Shown: positions 24,562 through 35,230 of the stretch, piece by piece
Numbering within the stretch: position 1 is the first letter of the stretch
How the letters are laid out: every line of letters begins with the position of its first letter
Assembly (NCBI RefSeq): GCF_902148855.1
Contig: NC_043965.1
Location: 21,737,995 to 21,801,994, forward strand
Length of the DNA stretch: 64,000 nucleotides
Source of the DNA: Sphaeramia orbicularis
Lineage: Eukaryota > Chordata > Actinopteri > Kurtiformes > Apogonidae
Reading direction: 5' to 3'
Made by a program: the position numbers and the translations under genes
The notes under the pieces: model-generated
The model's input: only the letters and a program-made list of their open reading frames with translations
Database searches by the model: none
What the model was told of the DNA's origin: nothing

Positions 24562-27500
24562 CAGACTAGTGTAACATGAAGTAGGAAATCAAGAAAAGAT
24601 CTTGTGCCAATGTTATATACAGTCGTGGAAAAAATTATTAGACCATCAAAAGTCATCAAAAACAATGGTTATGCAATCAAGTACTAACTGTGTGTATCAT
24701 GGGACTAAAACAGACAGAAAAGAAAACATGGAATGCCTAAAAGCACTGTTTTTGGCAGTACAATATCATAACTATTGATGTAAGAACTTGGTTATTATTT
24801 ATTATCAAGAAAACATGGAAAATGTCTAGATATCAGCTCTGAAATTAAACTCTTATGAGCTATTTTTGTTGTTATCATCATATTTGTCCAAACAAATGTA
24901 CCTTTAGTCATACCAGGCATTAAAATGAACAAGAAACTGAAGAAAACAAGGGTGGTCTAATATTTTTTCCCGCGACTATATGTATGCAATATTTCTGCTT
25001 TCAAACATTACATAATAAATTGTAGAGCTATGAATCGAATCTAGTCACAACAGCAGTTCAATGGATTTATGTGTCCACTAGAGGGAGTAGTGAGTCACTC
25101 TGATGGTCTTCCATGATGAGGAACAATAACACTTGTAAAAAAACTACCACCAGAAAGTGACAAGATGTGCTGAGAACCACTAAGAAACTACTTACAGAGT
25201 CAAAGAAAGTGATAAAAGATGGAAGCACTGTGGTTATTGTCACCACTGGACACAGCTCTGAAGTATAAGAATGGAGTTTGATGCTGAAAGTGTGTTTCTT
25301 CTACACGGGTGAGTTGGATTAGGAAAGTTATGAAGGTTTAAGTTTGTTGATCCACGGTTCAGGTTCTGACCTTGTTTAAATGACACAGAACAGATCTTTA
25401 ATGTAGCTATTGACGACACAAACTGCACTGTACTGATTTATTGTGGCTGTTTTAGCAGAGCTATAATGTAAACTATCAGCTGATGCAGTAACTTACATAA
25501 AGATTTGAAGTGTTATTTGGATCAGCTGTCATAATAACCAGGTGTGAGTTTTTGGATAACTGAGAAAACTTCATATTTCCAGAATATAGTGTTAAATAAT
25601 GATACAGTCTGTGGATATATAGCGTTGATTCGACGGTCTTGGTAGCTGTGAAGGTATTGTGGTATGTGATTTCCCCCTGCTGTTGAGAGGTTGGAATATC
25701 AGTACCCTTTAATAAAGCGTGAAGAGAATCCCCTTCTTTTTAATATGTGATCTTGTGATGAACACAGTCTGTCATGGTTACTAATGGGGATTAGACACAC
25801 ATCATCATCATCATCACCATCATCATCTTTTTCCAACATGACCAGATGTTATGGAGACAAAAACTGGAGTCACATTAACTGTTTCAAAGTGATTCCCCAG
25901 TCATTTTTAGTGCGCCATTATAACTTATTCTGCTTCATTTTTGTTAGCCTCGAAATCCTATTCCTCTAAAGCAGGGGTGTCAAACTCATTTTAGTTCAGG
26001 GGCCATATTCAGCTAAATTTGATCTACAGTGGGCCGGACCAGAAAAATAATAACATAATAACCTATAAATAATGACAACTCCAAATTTTTGTCTTTGTTT
26101 TAGTGTAAAAAAAACAAAACATTGAATTGTGAAAAAACTTACTTTTATAAACTATCAAAAAAACAAAAAACAAAACAAAACTGAAAAAATGAAATTTAAA
26201 TGAAAAAATGTAAGAAAATTTAGTACAAATTTAACAATATTATTCCTCAACTTATCATTTCTACATGTGCATTATGGATCAGATCTACAAAGACACTAAA
26301 CACTGAGGAACAGGCAGAAAAATAGTTCAAATTGGGCTGAATTTTCTTTAGATATTTCAGGTTGTTCATATTTGTTCAGTTTATTGTTACAGGATGGTTT
26401 GTAAATGTAAATATTTTCAGAATTTAATGTTATTTTTTGCACTAAAACAAAGAAAAAAAATTAAGTTCTTAATTCTAGATTTTTTTTGGCTTAATTCAAA
26501 AATTTATTTTACCTAATTGAAGATTTTTTTTTTTTGGCTTAATTCAAGATTTTTTTTACTTAATTGAAGAATTTGTTTTGGCTTAATTCAAGATTTTTTT
26601 TTTACTTAATTGAAGATTTTTTTTTTGCCTTAATTCAAGATTTGTTTTACTTAATTGAACATTTTTTTTTAAATAAATTGAAGATTTTTTTGGCTTAATT
26701 CAAGATTTTTTTTACTTAATTGAAGAATTTTTTTTTTGGCTTAATTCAAGATTTTTTCCTTAATTCAAGCTTTTTTTTTTTTTTTTTTGCTTAATTCAAT
26801 TCAAGACTGTGGAATTGGTGCACTTGGCAAAAACATCCCAGGGGGCAAACTGGACCCTTTGGTGGGCCGCATGTTTGACACCCCTGCTCTAAAGCCTTGT
26901 TGAAAGTGAAAGCATCACCTGATACAAGCACCAATAATTACAATAGTAACAATATATGCGTCATTATCAACACACCTGACCCCTTCCTAGTGTTGTAGTA
27001 CTCAAGAACGGTCTTGGTCATGGTCTTGGGTGCATTTTTATTCGGTCTTGTCTCAAACTGTGCAGACTCAGGATTTTAAGACAAGACTGGTTGAGACCAC
27101 TGCTGTTAAGCTATTTGCTCACACCACTGAAGGAATCCATTTCAAAGCAACCAGTTATTGGTTTCTTGATTTGTTTCCCACGGTTCCCCAGCAACGGCTG
27201 TGAAGGAAGACCCGGAGAAGGTGTTTACAGCAGCAGTGATATCAGCAAACTCATTAGTAACAAAGTTTGGTTTCCATCTGTAAAATGACATGCAAAACCA
27301 AACTGAACCAAAAACCGTGACAAAAAATAAGGCATACATATTCATGGGTTTGTTTTGGATGGTGAAGATGTTTGAGTGTTTTGTCATTGCATTTGATTCA
27401 GGCTTGGTATGTTCCCATCATTTTAATGTTGTAATTCTGTGAATGAAACAGCTGCTGTTCAGTTCATGGATGCTGGATTTTTGACACAGAAAAATAAACT

Positions 27501-30500
27501 AAGAATTGAGACTTCCTGCATTGTGATGCTTTGAAAAAAGTGCAGACTGTTTGTCACCGTTACTGTAAATCAATCTTAAAATAGAGAATTCTTACTTTCT
27601 TAACTCTTCTAATAATTAATATTGTATGAACGGTCTTGGTCTTGTCTCGGTCTCGACCCTTAAGTCTTGGTCTTGAAACCCTCTGGTCTTGAAAATGTCT
27701 TGGTCTCAGATAGCGTGGTCTTGACTACAACTACTCTTACTGCTCTTTGGACCTCATTCCTTCAGGTTACCATCTATGACTACAGTATTAAAAAAGCAGA
27801 ATTCACTCATATTGGAACATCTACTCCTACTTTATTAGCCTGCATCATATTTCATTTTCTTCATCTCATTTTCTTGCACCTCTGCAGTTTTTAGTATTAG
27901 TTCCCTGTAATGACACGAGTTATGAATTCATGTCTTTTTGTGAGTACTGGTGTTTTGTGTGACCTAACAATCCTTCATCCTCCGCATGAACCTCATGACT
28001 CACTTCTCTTAATCACTCCATAGTCACGGGATCCCTCTGGGGTAGTTATTCCACTCCTCCCCCTTCACAACTCACCCCTTAATCTTTCTAGAAACTCTGA
28101 TCTTGTGCCTAAGAAGCAGCACAAAGAGGCTTACACAACATATAGAGTTCCTTGCACTGTGCCACCTCTCTGGAATGTTGAGAAAAGTTTCTTCGAGCGT
28201 GATTTTAGAGGATCTCTTCATGGTAAAAACCCCGGGGTACTAAACCCTCAGACCAGGCCTCAGGCAGGATGTAGCTTTTGCACACAGGAAAGAAAGCATC
28301 CATAGTGTTCTTGCTGCATTCTGAGAAACTGACCTTTGTAAGCTTTTCATTTCTCCTCTCACATCTTATTTGTGTGAAAAACTAAGTATTATAAAGTATT
28401 ATAATGCCACATAAAGCATATGGACTTTATAAGCTAAAGACAAATGTTACAATGGCATCTTATGCAGTTAATATTGATGTAAAGAAGGATGTTTCTATAC
28501 ATAAATGTTAAAGAAACTTCATAAAGATGAGTTTATGTGATACTTTAACTGTTTTTCTCTTTTACCCAGGTTCCTGTCTATATGTCGAGGCCCAAAACGG
28601 AATCTGGCCCGATTCAGAATTGGGCCGGCCCAGAATGGAATTCTATTCTAGGCCGGCCTAGAATGGAATCCTGCTGCTATAATGTTATTTTTATACCATG
28701 TTTAATGCAAATGATCTAAATTATTACAAAAATCAATACATGGAATTTGCAAATATGTGAAAAAAAAATGAAACAAACAACATTTTAATTGTAAACTATA
28801 ATACACTTTATTTACAAATAGAACCTAGTGGTACTCCCCACCAATATATGGTACAGTGAAATCGACTGAAATTGACAATAGTTACTCAAGGTATGTAAGA
28901 CTGAAAATGTAAAATTATGACAAATTATGGAATTATGGATCATTTGCATTAAACATGGTATAAAAATAACATTATAGCAGCAGGATTCCATTCTAGGCCG
29001 GCCTAGAATAGAATTCCATTCTGGGCCGGCCCAATTCTGAATCGCGCCAGATTCCGTTTTGGGCCTCGACATATATATTTTCGAGTGCAAAGTTGCATAT
29101 ATCACATAGTAGCCTATCTGTCCCTACAAGAGGGCTGCTTCTAGGATGACGGTGTTGATACAAACACAAAAACATGTGACAAAAATGTGTATGGGGACAA
29201 TCCTCTCATAGCAAAATGTGGAATTTTAGTGTACACTGCTATTTTAATCTCATACCACAGTGAATCACTGAGCTGCTCACAGTTTTATCCTCATATGATC
29301 TTGGCTCATTCTGTGCTGAACAGCTGGCTGAGGTTTGCCAAAACATTTCTCAGCCTCATACAGACAAATGCATTCCACATAACCGGGCTAATGGAATGAC
29401 GTATCTAGATTTGTTTGACATTTTCATAGATTGATTAACCCATAAAGACCCAGCGCTAGTTTAATGTCAACTCCTAAATGAAATTCTCTCTATATCTAAC
29501 CATTCTTAAGTGATTTACCACCATTTATTGTAATATTATCCTATGTATTTTACATTTTGTCAATACAAATCAGGTATTTTCCTGTATTTAATTCACTGAT
29601 CATGTAGATGTTCATAAAAGCTCAGAGTAGAATTGAAGGTTATCATATTGAAAGAAGGAGAAAACTGCAGAAAAAAGTGACTTTTACAGTAAAATATGTC
29701 ATTAACTGAACATAAATCAAGTATTTTCTTCTAGAAAGTATGAACCGTCCAGTATGAACCATCCAGACCACTCAGGTCATCTGGTGCAAGTCTGCTCTGT
29801 GTTTCCAAAGTCAGAACTAAACATGGAGAATCAGCATTCAGTTTCTATGCTCCATATATCTGGAACAATCTACCAGAAAATATCAGGTCTGCTGAGAGTC
29901 TGAGTTCTTTTAAGTCAAGGTTGAAGACTCACCTGTTCACTGCTACCTTTGACTAAAAGGCTTTTGACTTTTTAAATTTTATATTCTCTTTGAAACTCTG
30001 CACTGCAACTTTTACTTTAATGTGTTTTTATTTTTATTTTATTCTATTTAATTTTTTTTAATTTTATGTGTTGTTTTCTTACTTGCTGCTTTTAATCACC
30101 TTTTACATGTTTCTTTTATAATGTTTTAAATGTGTTTCTTTTTGTTTCTTTTATTTCAATGTCCTGTGTGAAGCACCTTGAATTGCCCTGTTGCTGAAAT
30201 GTGCTATACAAATAAACTTGCCTTGCCTATTTCCATCCACAACTCCATAGGTTTTACTGGTGAATCAATGTTGTAGAAGATGATGGTGTTTCCATGGTAA
30301 CTACAGAGCCTCTGAACGTCCAAATGGGTCATATCTGATGACCATGAAAAGACAAACTGCATTTTACACCGATTATTTACATGTATTGATAAAGTTAGTA
30401 AATGAACAGATACTGAACACTTTAGATCAGTAGATGATTTTAGTCGTCAGTGGATGTTTGGGTCTTTATGAGTGAAACAGATCAAATCTATGTGTCTGTT

Positions 30501-31426
30501 TCATTTCCATTTGATCATTTCCCTTCCTGTCTGTTTGGATGAGGATGTGTGTGATGATCATCTGACGAGCAAAACAAGACAAACCTGACTGAGCGTGATG
30601 ATGGAAAGGGGAAGAACATAACGCCAGCTTGCACTAACACTAATTCTGTGTACATGAGCACACCTGGGAGTGTGAAACCATTCGATTAAGAAGAGACAGA
30701 GAATAAGGAAGTAGACAGCATTTGACCTCAGAAAGAGACTGTGTGTTTTCCCTCTGCAATAAACACACACAGGCCAGTTTCTGTCCCAATAACTCAATTA
30801 CAGATATCTGCCACTGACCGAGAGGAAAGTTTACAATCCTTTCAAAATCAATTTGAGCCAGCCTTTTCAAAACTAATTTCCCAATAAGGAGAAAAAGAAT
30901 AGGTCAGCCAACAAAGACACAATTCAAAGGGTATAGTGAATTACCCAATATACAAAAGAAAACTTTGATAAAATGCCAGATTTAACCTCTGGTCAGACTG
31001 CTGGACTGAGTCAGAGAGGAACAAAATGGTTGGCAGGCTGCAACATCCTGTATGACTGTATTCCAGTAAATCTATAGTTCTGGGGAAATGCTTGTTTAGA
31101 ATAATTTACGCATTAAAAGGCAGGTGGTGACCTCATTGGGGATGGGAACAGTAGAAAGATCTAGTACCTAATACGTCTATATGAGTGAGGAAACCAGCTG
31201 AGATGGATATACAACCTGATTTGAAGCCTCAGACACATTAGAATAACCTGGATCTTTGCCAAACAGAGCAGATTTGTTTACATTACAAAAGCAGTTCCTT
31301 TGTCTCAAATGCAGGAAGCAAACAGTCAAATCACAACAGATGAGGAAATAACTCCGCTTCACTTACCCAGAATATCAAACTGAGGAAGAGCAGCACGGTT
31401 TTGGATGTGATAATTCCGCAGTCCAT
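13799..31426 (-). CDS. tspan36: Tetraspanin, Tspan36/Tspan3-like (7 exons)
   Basis: Four-pass membrane protein of the tetraspanin family, which organises membrane microdomains; fish Tspan36 is known from pigment cells. Coding exons on the minus strand: 31,426-31,367; 22,945-22,754; 22,605-22,531; 21,416-21,315; 16,128-15,979; 15,863-15,780; 13,879-13,799. All junctions are GT-AG and in phase 0, and together give 247 residues, close to the 253 of mammalian TSPAN3. The start MDCGIITSKTVLLFLSLIFW is typical. Membrane segments lie near residues 10-32, 52-74, 85-105 and 205-233. The large loop has the CCG signature (146-148) and six cysteines (146, 147, 172, 173, 180, 195), with N-X-S/T sites at 151, 157, 165 and 175. 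The tail ends GYQPLYA. Intron 1 (8.4 kb) and intron 4 (5.2 kb) are full of repeats. The family is certain; the exact orthologue name is inferred from memory of the N-terminus and length. Confidence 0.88.
14158..14271 (+). mobile_element. Solo left end of Tc1/mariner-type MITE
   Basis: TGGACAAAAGTATTGGGACAC followed by the same GAATTCAGG interior as the element at 6,351. It is cut off by the LINE tail that follows. Confidence 0.55.
14272..14473 (+). mobile_element. LINE fragment with ATTCT-repeat tail
   Basis: Starts with CCAAGATGGC and ends CAATAAAGGC followed by four ATTCT units. The tail type matches the reverse-transcriptase element at 57,198-58,502, so an internally deleted L2-like copy is likely. 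Confidence 0.5.
14480..14935 (+). mobile_element. LINE 3' end
   Basis: The motif TATACTTCCTCCCACTCC and an AATAAACTAAAC-type end recur at 16,985-17,105 and 20,875-21,005, and inverted at 39,870-40,040. This marks a dispersed non-LTR family represented only by its 3' ends. Confidence 0.5.
15180..15726 (+). mobile_element. SINE copy split by a mariner-like remnant
   Basis: The left part (GGTACTCCGGCTTCCTC) and the right part (ending AATATGAATGAATGAAG) match the body and tail of the SINE at 6,499-6,880. The middle is replaced by the element at 15,261-15,640. The tRNA-like head is missing. Confidence 0.6.
15261..15640 (+). mobile_element. Short Tc1/mariner-like remnant
   Basis: Inverted ends GGTTGGTGAAAAGTAACTAG and, reversed, GGTGGGTGAAAAGTAACTAG. 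A frame at the right ends SGRLRKLVEAIGAYNEI, which resembles the C-terminal end of mariner-type transposases. The remainder of the transposase is deleted. Confidence 0.55.
16310..16825. repeat. 51-bp minisatellite, about 10 units
   Basis: Tandem units of 51 bp (GATATGTGCACTATTACTGC as landmark) in intron 4 of the tetraspanin gene. Since 51 is a multiple of three and the unit has no stop in one frame of each strand, long repetitive open frames appear on both strands. They are not genes. Confidence 0.95.
16985..17105 (+). mobile_element. LINE 3' end
   Basis: AAACTTCATCCCGCTCCTTT and a terminal AATAAACAAACAA, same family as 14,480-14,935. Confidence 0.5.
17155..17657. mobile_element. piggyBac-like MITE, second family
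   Basis: TTAA-flanked 503-bp element with ends CCCTTTATAGGGCACTC and, reversed, CCCCTTATCGGGTAATTTTT. The ends differ from the MITE-A family. No complete transposase. The AT-rich 17,660-18,000 to its right is unexplained. Confidence 0.6.
18500..18960 (+). mobile_element. LINE 3' end
   Basis: Contains the end of a LINE ORF (AFKCAWNNLQKEL) and the 3' end CCTGGTTAAATAAAGGTCAA with a short AAAT repeat, typical of fish LINEs with repeated tails. Confidence 0.6.
19237..19635 (-). mobile_element. Internally deleted Tc1 transposon
   Basis: Near-perfect inverted ends (CAGGGGTTGGACAAAATAAT) with TA duplications at 19,235-19,236 and 19,636-19,637. On the minus strand the C-terminal transposase remains: QDDNAPIHTA (second aspartate) and SPDLNIIEHLW (final glutamate), a DD34E-type spacing. 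The frame shifts once near 19,400-19,470 before the terminal AVIAAKGG. The whole N-terminal half is gone. Confidence 0.9.
20040..20110 (-). repeat. Fragment of the repeat at 4,086-4,670
   Basis: AAACAAAC repeats followed by CCGAACCAAAAACAATACCC and a G/C hairpin are the reverse complement of 4,086-4,165. Confidence 0.55.
20875..21005 (+). mobile_element. LINE 3' end
   Basis: TACTTCTTCCCACTCCTTTCC and AAAATAAACTTAACTAC match the tail family at 14,480. A 31-bp poly(A) tract and GGGTGGGTGG precede it. Confidence 0.5.
21540..21870. mobile_element. Truncated MITE-B
   Basis: Carries the MITE-B interior (CATGGAAACACCGTC; CTAATAAAACCCATG) in inverted orientation, but without the terminal CCCATAAAGACCC at its right side. 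Confidence 0.55.
21958..22153 (+). mobile_element. LINE 3' tail with ATTCT repeat
   Basis: Ends AATAATGATTCTATTCTATT, the tail type seen at 14,440-14,473. No coding part remains. Confidence 0.45.
22160..22372 (+). mobile_element. tRNA-derived SINE, second family
   Basis: tRNA-like head with GGCTCAGAAGGTAGAGTGG (box A region) and GCAGTTCGAGGCCC (box B). A conserved body motif TCCTTGGGCAAGACACTTCA, known from widespread vertebrate SINEs, follows, then a simple ATTCT/GTTCT tail to about 22,412. Confidence 0.7.
23545..24093 (+). mobile_element. LINE 3' end with ATC tail
   Basis: Ends with GAATAAAGAATTTC and (ATC)n. A 61-codon frame at the left holds VKLWNEASMDLRM, matching the last part of LINE ORF2 proteins (K-LWN motif). 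Lies in intron 1 of the tetraspanin gene. Confidence 0.6.
24620..24978. mobile_element. Tc1/mariner-type MITE-E
   Basis: TA-flanked, with ends CAGTCGTGGAAAAAATTATT and, reversed, TAGTCGCGGGAAAAAATATT. The same family lies 3' of perforin-2 copies A and B (44,646 and 56,981) in opposite orientation. No coding capacity. Confidence 0.8.
25972..26886. mobile_element. Non-autonomous hAT element
   Basis: Ends CAGGGGTGTCAAACTCAT and, reversed, CAGGGGTGTCAAACATGCGG, with a perfect 8-bp target duplication CTCTAAAG (25,964-25,971 and 26,887-26,894), the hAT hallmark. No transposase; the right half is a degenerate tandem array. Confidence 0.9.
26455..26800. repeat. Tandem array inside the hAT element
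   Basis: About ten alternating units TTAATTCAAGATTTTTTT and CTTAATTGAAGATTTTTT. Adjacent units are near inverted repeats of each other around TTCAA/TTGAA. Confidence 0.8.
26991..27744. mobile_element. DNA transposon remnant
   Basis: Left end AGTGTTGTAGTACTCAAGA and right end, reversed, AGTTGTAGTCAAGACCACG, with further inverted GGTCTTGGTCTTG motifs inside both ends. A TIR-bearing non-autonomous element; superfamily not determined. Confidence 0.6.
27745..28578. other. Intronic, nothing recognised
   Basis: Intron 1 of the tetraspanin gene. A plus-strand stretch near 28,105-28,305 (KEAYTTYRVPCTVPPLWN) has a faint look of a LINE ORF end but is too short to classify. Confidence 0.35.
28579..29076. 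mobile_element. Foldback element with about 138-bp inverted arms
   Basis: The left arm (28,579-28,716) and right arm (28,938-29,076) are nearly perfect reverse complements around a 221-bp AT-rich spacer. The arms contain CCGGCC-rich palindromes (GGGCCGGCCCAGAATGG). The high arm identity implies recent insertion or arm homogenisation. No coding capacity. Confidence 0.85.
29439..30471. mobile_element. MITE-B copy split by a LINE tail
   Basis: Left end CCCATAAAGACCCAGCG after TTAA (29,435-29,438); right end GGGTCTTTATGAGTG is decayed. The LINE 3' end at 29,730-30,228 is inserted in the middle. Confidence 0.7.
29730..30228 (+). mobile_element. LINE 3' end
   Basis: A frame near the left encodes FYAPYIWNNLPENI and FKSRLKTHLFTATF, the standard C-terminal end of fish LINE ORF2. 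The 3' end reads TGCTATACAAATAAACTTGC with a TTGCC-type tail. The same tail occurs at 47,640-47,845 and 60,380-60,550. Confidence 0.75.
30472..31366. other. Start of tspan36 intron 1, nothing recognised
   Basis: Unique-looking intronic sequence directly after exon 1; no exon or repeat end recognised. Confidence 0.4.
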
Positions 31427-32050
31427 GTTGTCTGTACGGAAGATGGAGGGATGACGAAGGGATAAAAGCTGTGGAATCGCTGCAGTTCACTTTCTATCTG
31501 GTGGAAACCCGAGCTGCCTCTGCTCCTCCTGCTGCTGTTGTTCTGGTCACAAGTTTGCTCAATCTGTTTGACTGCAGTGATCACATGGTCACATGCTTTG
31601 GGGAGGAAAGTGATGTCACAGAACAGGTCCTACAGCCCTTCAGCTCCCCGGGTAACCATTCCCTTACGCACAGCCTTGAACCGCTCTGACCTTTTACGCA
31701 CAGGTTGAAAGGAGACGGTTTAATGTCAGCCCCAGTGTGAACCTACATGCGCTTAGACTGAACTACTCAACCTTTAGTTCTGTCTGTATAATGTACTAGA
31801 ATTAGAAGATTTGACTCTATTGATGCCTAGAATTTGTCTGACAGTGAACGCCTCTTCCTCTTTCCAGAAAACAGGAAACAGCTGATTTTCCACAAAATGT
31901 TCCTGTTTTATACATTTACACCAGACACAAAGAAAAACCGCAAAACCCTTTAAAGGGTTTCAGTAACTCTTTGTCCAAGGAAGTAAAACCTGTGGGTAAA
32001 ATTTGTCTGAAAACAAACAATCCAAGCTATGTTTTTTAATTACTTTTTTT
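31427..32050 (-). other. Probable tspan36 5' UTR and promoter region
   Basis: Lies directly upstream of the tetraspanin start codon. No TATA box is obvious and no transcription start can be fixed from sequence. Confidence 0.4.
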
Positions 32051-32079
32051 TTTTTTTTTTAACTTTATTGTGATCACTT

Positions 32080-32240
32080 TTCTGTGTGTGCGTGCGTGTT
32101 TGTTTGTCAGCAAGATAACTCAAAAAGTTAAGAACGTATTTTCAGGAAATTTTCAGGAAATGTTGATACTGGCACAAGGAAGAAATGATTAAATTTTGGT
32201 GGTGATCGGGGAGAGGGGGTCTCCGAGTGCTTTTTTTTTT
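32080..32240 (+). repeat. Dispersed repeat, second copy
   Basis: CAAGATAACTCAAAAAGTTA and TTTTGGTGGTGATCGGGG repeat the sequence at about 7,640-7,740. Class unknown. Confidence 0.5.
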
Positions 32241-32256
32241 TTTTTTTTTTTTTTAA

Positions 32257-32794
32257 CCCTTTCATGCGTTAATTGTGAGAACCTTAGTCAAGATTTTTTT
32301 TCTTTAGTGTTTTTATTCCTCCTTAGGCATGAAAAAAAACAACAACAATGAGATCAAGGTTTTTTTTTTTCTGTGGAGTTACAAAAATATCCATGCATTT
32401 AATTTTTGAAGTAAAGAAACGTGTTTAAAACCCAATATCAGAGAGGGGTATGAAAACAATGAAATAAAAACATGTTTAATGCTGGTAATCAGATGTCTTC
32501 TCACATTTTAACATATTCTAATGCTAGTAATTCCTCACTTCATCGAGATAATGTGCAGAAAGAAAACCCTTCTTGTCTAACAAATAACAATTGATTTACT
32601 CTCAAACATGTTAATGCAGATCAGGTTTATCAAGAACAGCAAAGTTACAGTAATGGTATGAATGTCAGTGTATGAGATGGTGCGTAAGTGTCCACTGTGT
32701 TGGCTGATGTGGAACTAAAACAACTAAACCCATTAATGTACAAGAGAACAGCTGGAGAATAACTGTCCACTGGAGTGACTTATGCATGAAAGGG
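32257..32794. mobile_element. piggyBac-like MITE-A, copy 3
   Basis: 538 bp between TTAA sites, with CCCTTTCATGCGTTAA and ATGCATGAAAGGG ends, aligned in orientation with copy 1. Confidence 0.85.
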
Positions 32795-32798
32795 TTAA

Positions 32799-34235
32799 TA
32801 TTTTTTTTTTTTTTTTTTTAATTGATCCGCCCTCTCCACTTCAATCCAGTCTGAGAATGGATTTCCTTAGTAAGTAATTTATTCGTCCATTTAACAAAAC
32901 ATGATATATACATACATACAGTTTGGATTTCTACATTAAACAAGAGCGAAAATGTGTAGGCTGAAGCAACAGTTTATTTATGCCTACACTATTTACAAAA
33001 AGGAAAGTTGCAGAAACAAAACAAGATAACAAGATGGTGCAGTTTTAAACAATAACAGAGATAAACAAATCATATAATCTAAGCAGGTTTCACATATCTG
33101 TTACTGATAATCTGATGGGTTCAGATTTCCTCTTCAGCTCCTTTTTTAATGCGTACACACACACCTTCTTAAGAGGATACTGCCTCTAACGGGCAAACCT
33201 TCAAATAACAATCCTGCGTGTGCGCACCGTAGGGGATGAATGAGTGCGTAAAAACGCACCGCACCACAAGTCACAGGTCTCCGGATAATTTCCAGCTGAA
33301 TAACGTCACAGAGCAGCCGAGTGTTGGATCGAATTAAAACCAAGGGGCAACTCCCCTCTAATGCTGGTGATAATGTAAAGTATATACAATTTTACACTTG
33401 TACAGAATATAGACGATTATATTGTTATTATTAAAGCACTTCAGACTGAGAAAGGCACAAACATATTTAATAGAATATTATTGTTTTGAATTAGTTTCTG
33501 TCCATTTAATAAGTTCATAATCAGAAAATTTAGTTCAGAACTGTGCCATTAAGTCTCATAAATGGCTCAACACTAAATGGATTCGTCTGCAAAAATCTAT
33601 GCATCCAGTGAATGCGTATTCTACATTAAAAACAACAACAAAATGACTAATTTCTCCATGTGCGTCCTCGTATGCTGAGACCTCTTTATCTGGGGTTCCA
33701 TCTCCTCCACAGAGGACTTCTACAACTACACTTCACAATAGCATTGCACATAGCCTATATAACAAAACACACAAAACCTTCATTTTAACCAAATAAATGA
33801 GTCCAAACCATTTTTACGCATCTCATAAAGTACCATGCGTTTTATTCCTGGGTTTCATAAATATGTTGAGTCAATTTATGTTCTGTCTGAGGCACCTGTG
33901 TTTCTTTGACCAACGTTAAGTGAAAAAAAATCGCAAAAACGGTTGAAATAAAATGCAATTTTGGAGCCAGTATGTCAGATGTGATACTAGTTAATGATGT
34001 TTAATGTTAAAAGTCTGTATTTAATTGACTGATGGATATAAAGTTGTTAAAAAGGTCAAAATATACAAGCATGCAAAACTACATCCTGTAAAGAACTGCT
34101 TGTAAATGCAACATAAATTTAGATTTTCTTCACTAAAATGTGAGTACAGACAGTTTAGATCATGCTTATGTTAATGATGCACTTACCGGGTGGAATTCCA
34201 ACATATTATGCATGATTTTTACAGAATAATGCAGC
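32799..34235. other. Intergenic between tspan36 and histone H1
   Basis: No gene or element end recognised. The patch at 33,140-33,320 is somewhat richer in CpG. The right edge merges into the histone promoter. Confidence 0.4.
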
Positions 34236-34241
34236 TGGAGA

Positions 34242-34335
34242 AAACACAAACTACATCCAGTTTTGGGGAAAACGAGATAGGCGCGCTAAAGTGGCGGGGC
34301 TCAGTCTAAACGGTTCTCATCTCGGCTTTATAAAG
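34242..34335 (+). promoter_or_regulatory. Histone H1 promoter: H1 box, GC box, TATA box
   Basis: AAACACA (34,242-34,248), the H1-specific box, lies about 80 bp before a TATA box (TTTATAAA, 34,327-34,334), with a GGCGGGGC box at 34,293-34,300 between them. The order matches vertebrate linker-histone promoters. The TATA position predicts a start near 34,360 and a 5' UTR of about 45 nt. Confidence 0.7.
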
Positions 34336-34405
34336 CTGTCCAGAGGGTGAGTGGAGATAACACCAGACTTCAGTTCCTGTCTCTGAACCTCAGCTGATCC
34401 ACACA

Positions 34406-35005
34406 ATGTCCTCTGCTGCTGCTCCTGTGGCTGCTCCGGCGGCTCCGGCACCGGCGCCCAAAGCTCCTAAGAAGAAGGCCGGACCCAAAGTGTCCACTTT
34501 AATAGTGAAGGCCGTGGCTGCGTCCACCTCCCGCACCGGCATCTCTCTGACAGCCCTGAAGAAGGCTCTGAAGGCCGGAGGATATGATGTGGACAAGAAG
34601 AACGCCAGGCTCCTCACCGCCATCAAGCGCTTAGTTACCAAGAAGACCCTGGTCCAAAACAAGGGCTCCTTCAAACTGAACAAGAAGCCCCCCGCACCTA
34701 AAAAGAAGAAGGTGGTGAAGAAGAAGAAGCCTGCGGCGAAAAAGGTCAAGAAGGCCGCAGCAAAGAAACCAGCAGCAGCAGGAGGAGACGCAGCAGCCAA
34801 GAAGTCACCAAAGAAGAAGAAGACCAAGAGCCCCAAAAAGGCAAAGAAACCAAAGACCCCCAAGAAGGCTAAGGCCCCCAAGAAGCCCAAGAGCCCAAAG
34901 AAGCCCAAGGCCCCCAAGAAGGCAAAGGCCCCCAAGAAGCCCAAGGCCCCCAAGAAGGCTAAGGCCCCTAAGGTGGCCAAAACCAAGGCTGCAGCCAAGA
35001 AGTAA
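34406..35005 (+). CDS. Linker histone H1
   Basis: Intronless gene for a 199-residue linker histone, which binds DNA entering and leaving the nucleosome and compacts chromatin. An Ala/Pro-rich N-terminal tail (1-27) precedes the winged-helix globular domain (about 28-98; [34 protein letters not shown]). A Lys/Pro/Ala C-terminal tail follows with repeated AKAPKKPK and TPKK/SPKK motifs, the last being typical phosphorylation sites. Length fits somatic H1 (about 190-225). The first ATG after the TATA box is used. I see no histone 3' stem-loop, and an AATAAA lies 226 bp past the stop, so the message is probably polyadenylated and not tied to S phase. It stands alone, with no core histone genes nearby. 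Variant not determined. Confidence 0.93.
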   Translation: MSSAAAPVAAPAAPAPAPKAPKKKAGPKVSTLIVKAVAASTSRTGISLTALKKALKAGGYDVDKKNARLLTAIKRLVTKKTLVQNKGSFKLNKKPPAPKKKKVVKKKKPAAKKVKKAAAKKPAAAGGDAAAKKSPKKKKTKSPKKAKKPKTPKKAKAPKKPKSPKKPKAPKKAKAPKKPKAPKKAKAPKVAKTKAAAKK

Positions 35006-35230
35006 AGAACTCTCCTCCAGAACACTAAATGCACAACAGCTGTTCTGATGGCACTTGACCTACAGTATGTTTGGACTATCTTTCTGCATTCATTCCAAAA
35101 ACTTTTGCTTTTGCTATTTTCTTGTTTTCTATGTTTTCAGTAGAAGATTATAACCTTGCTGTCTTAAATGCGTCATTTTCTCGCCACCCTGTGCGGCGGT
35201 TTGGAGTGAAAGGACAATGCACTTGCTGGG

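Noticed and set aside
28579-29076. CRISPR-like or rRNA-like palindrome
   Set aside because: Only one pair of long arms, no spaced direct repeats, and a eukaryotic setting; a foldback element explains it.
34390-35034. 214-codon frame opposite histone H1
   Set aside because: Antisense shadow of the lysine-rich tail, giving Phe/Leu/Gly repeats; H1 on the plus strand is unambiguous.
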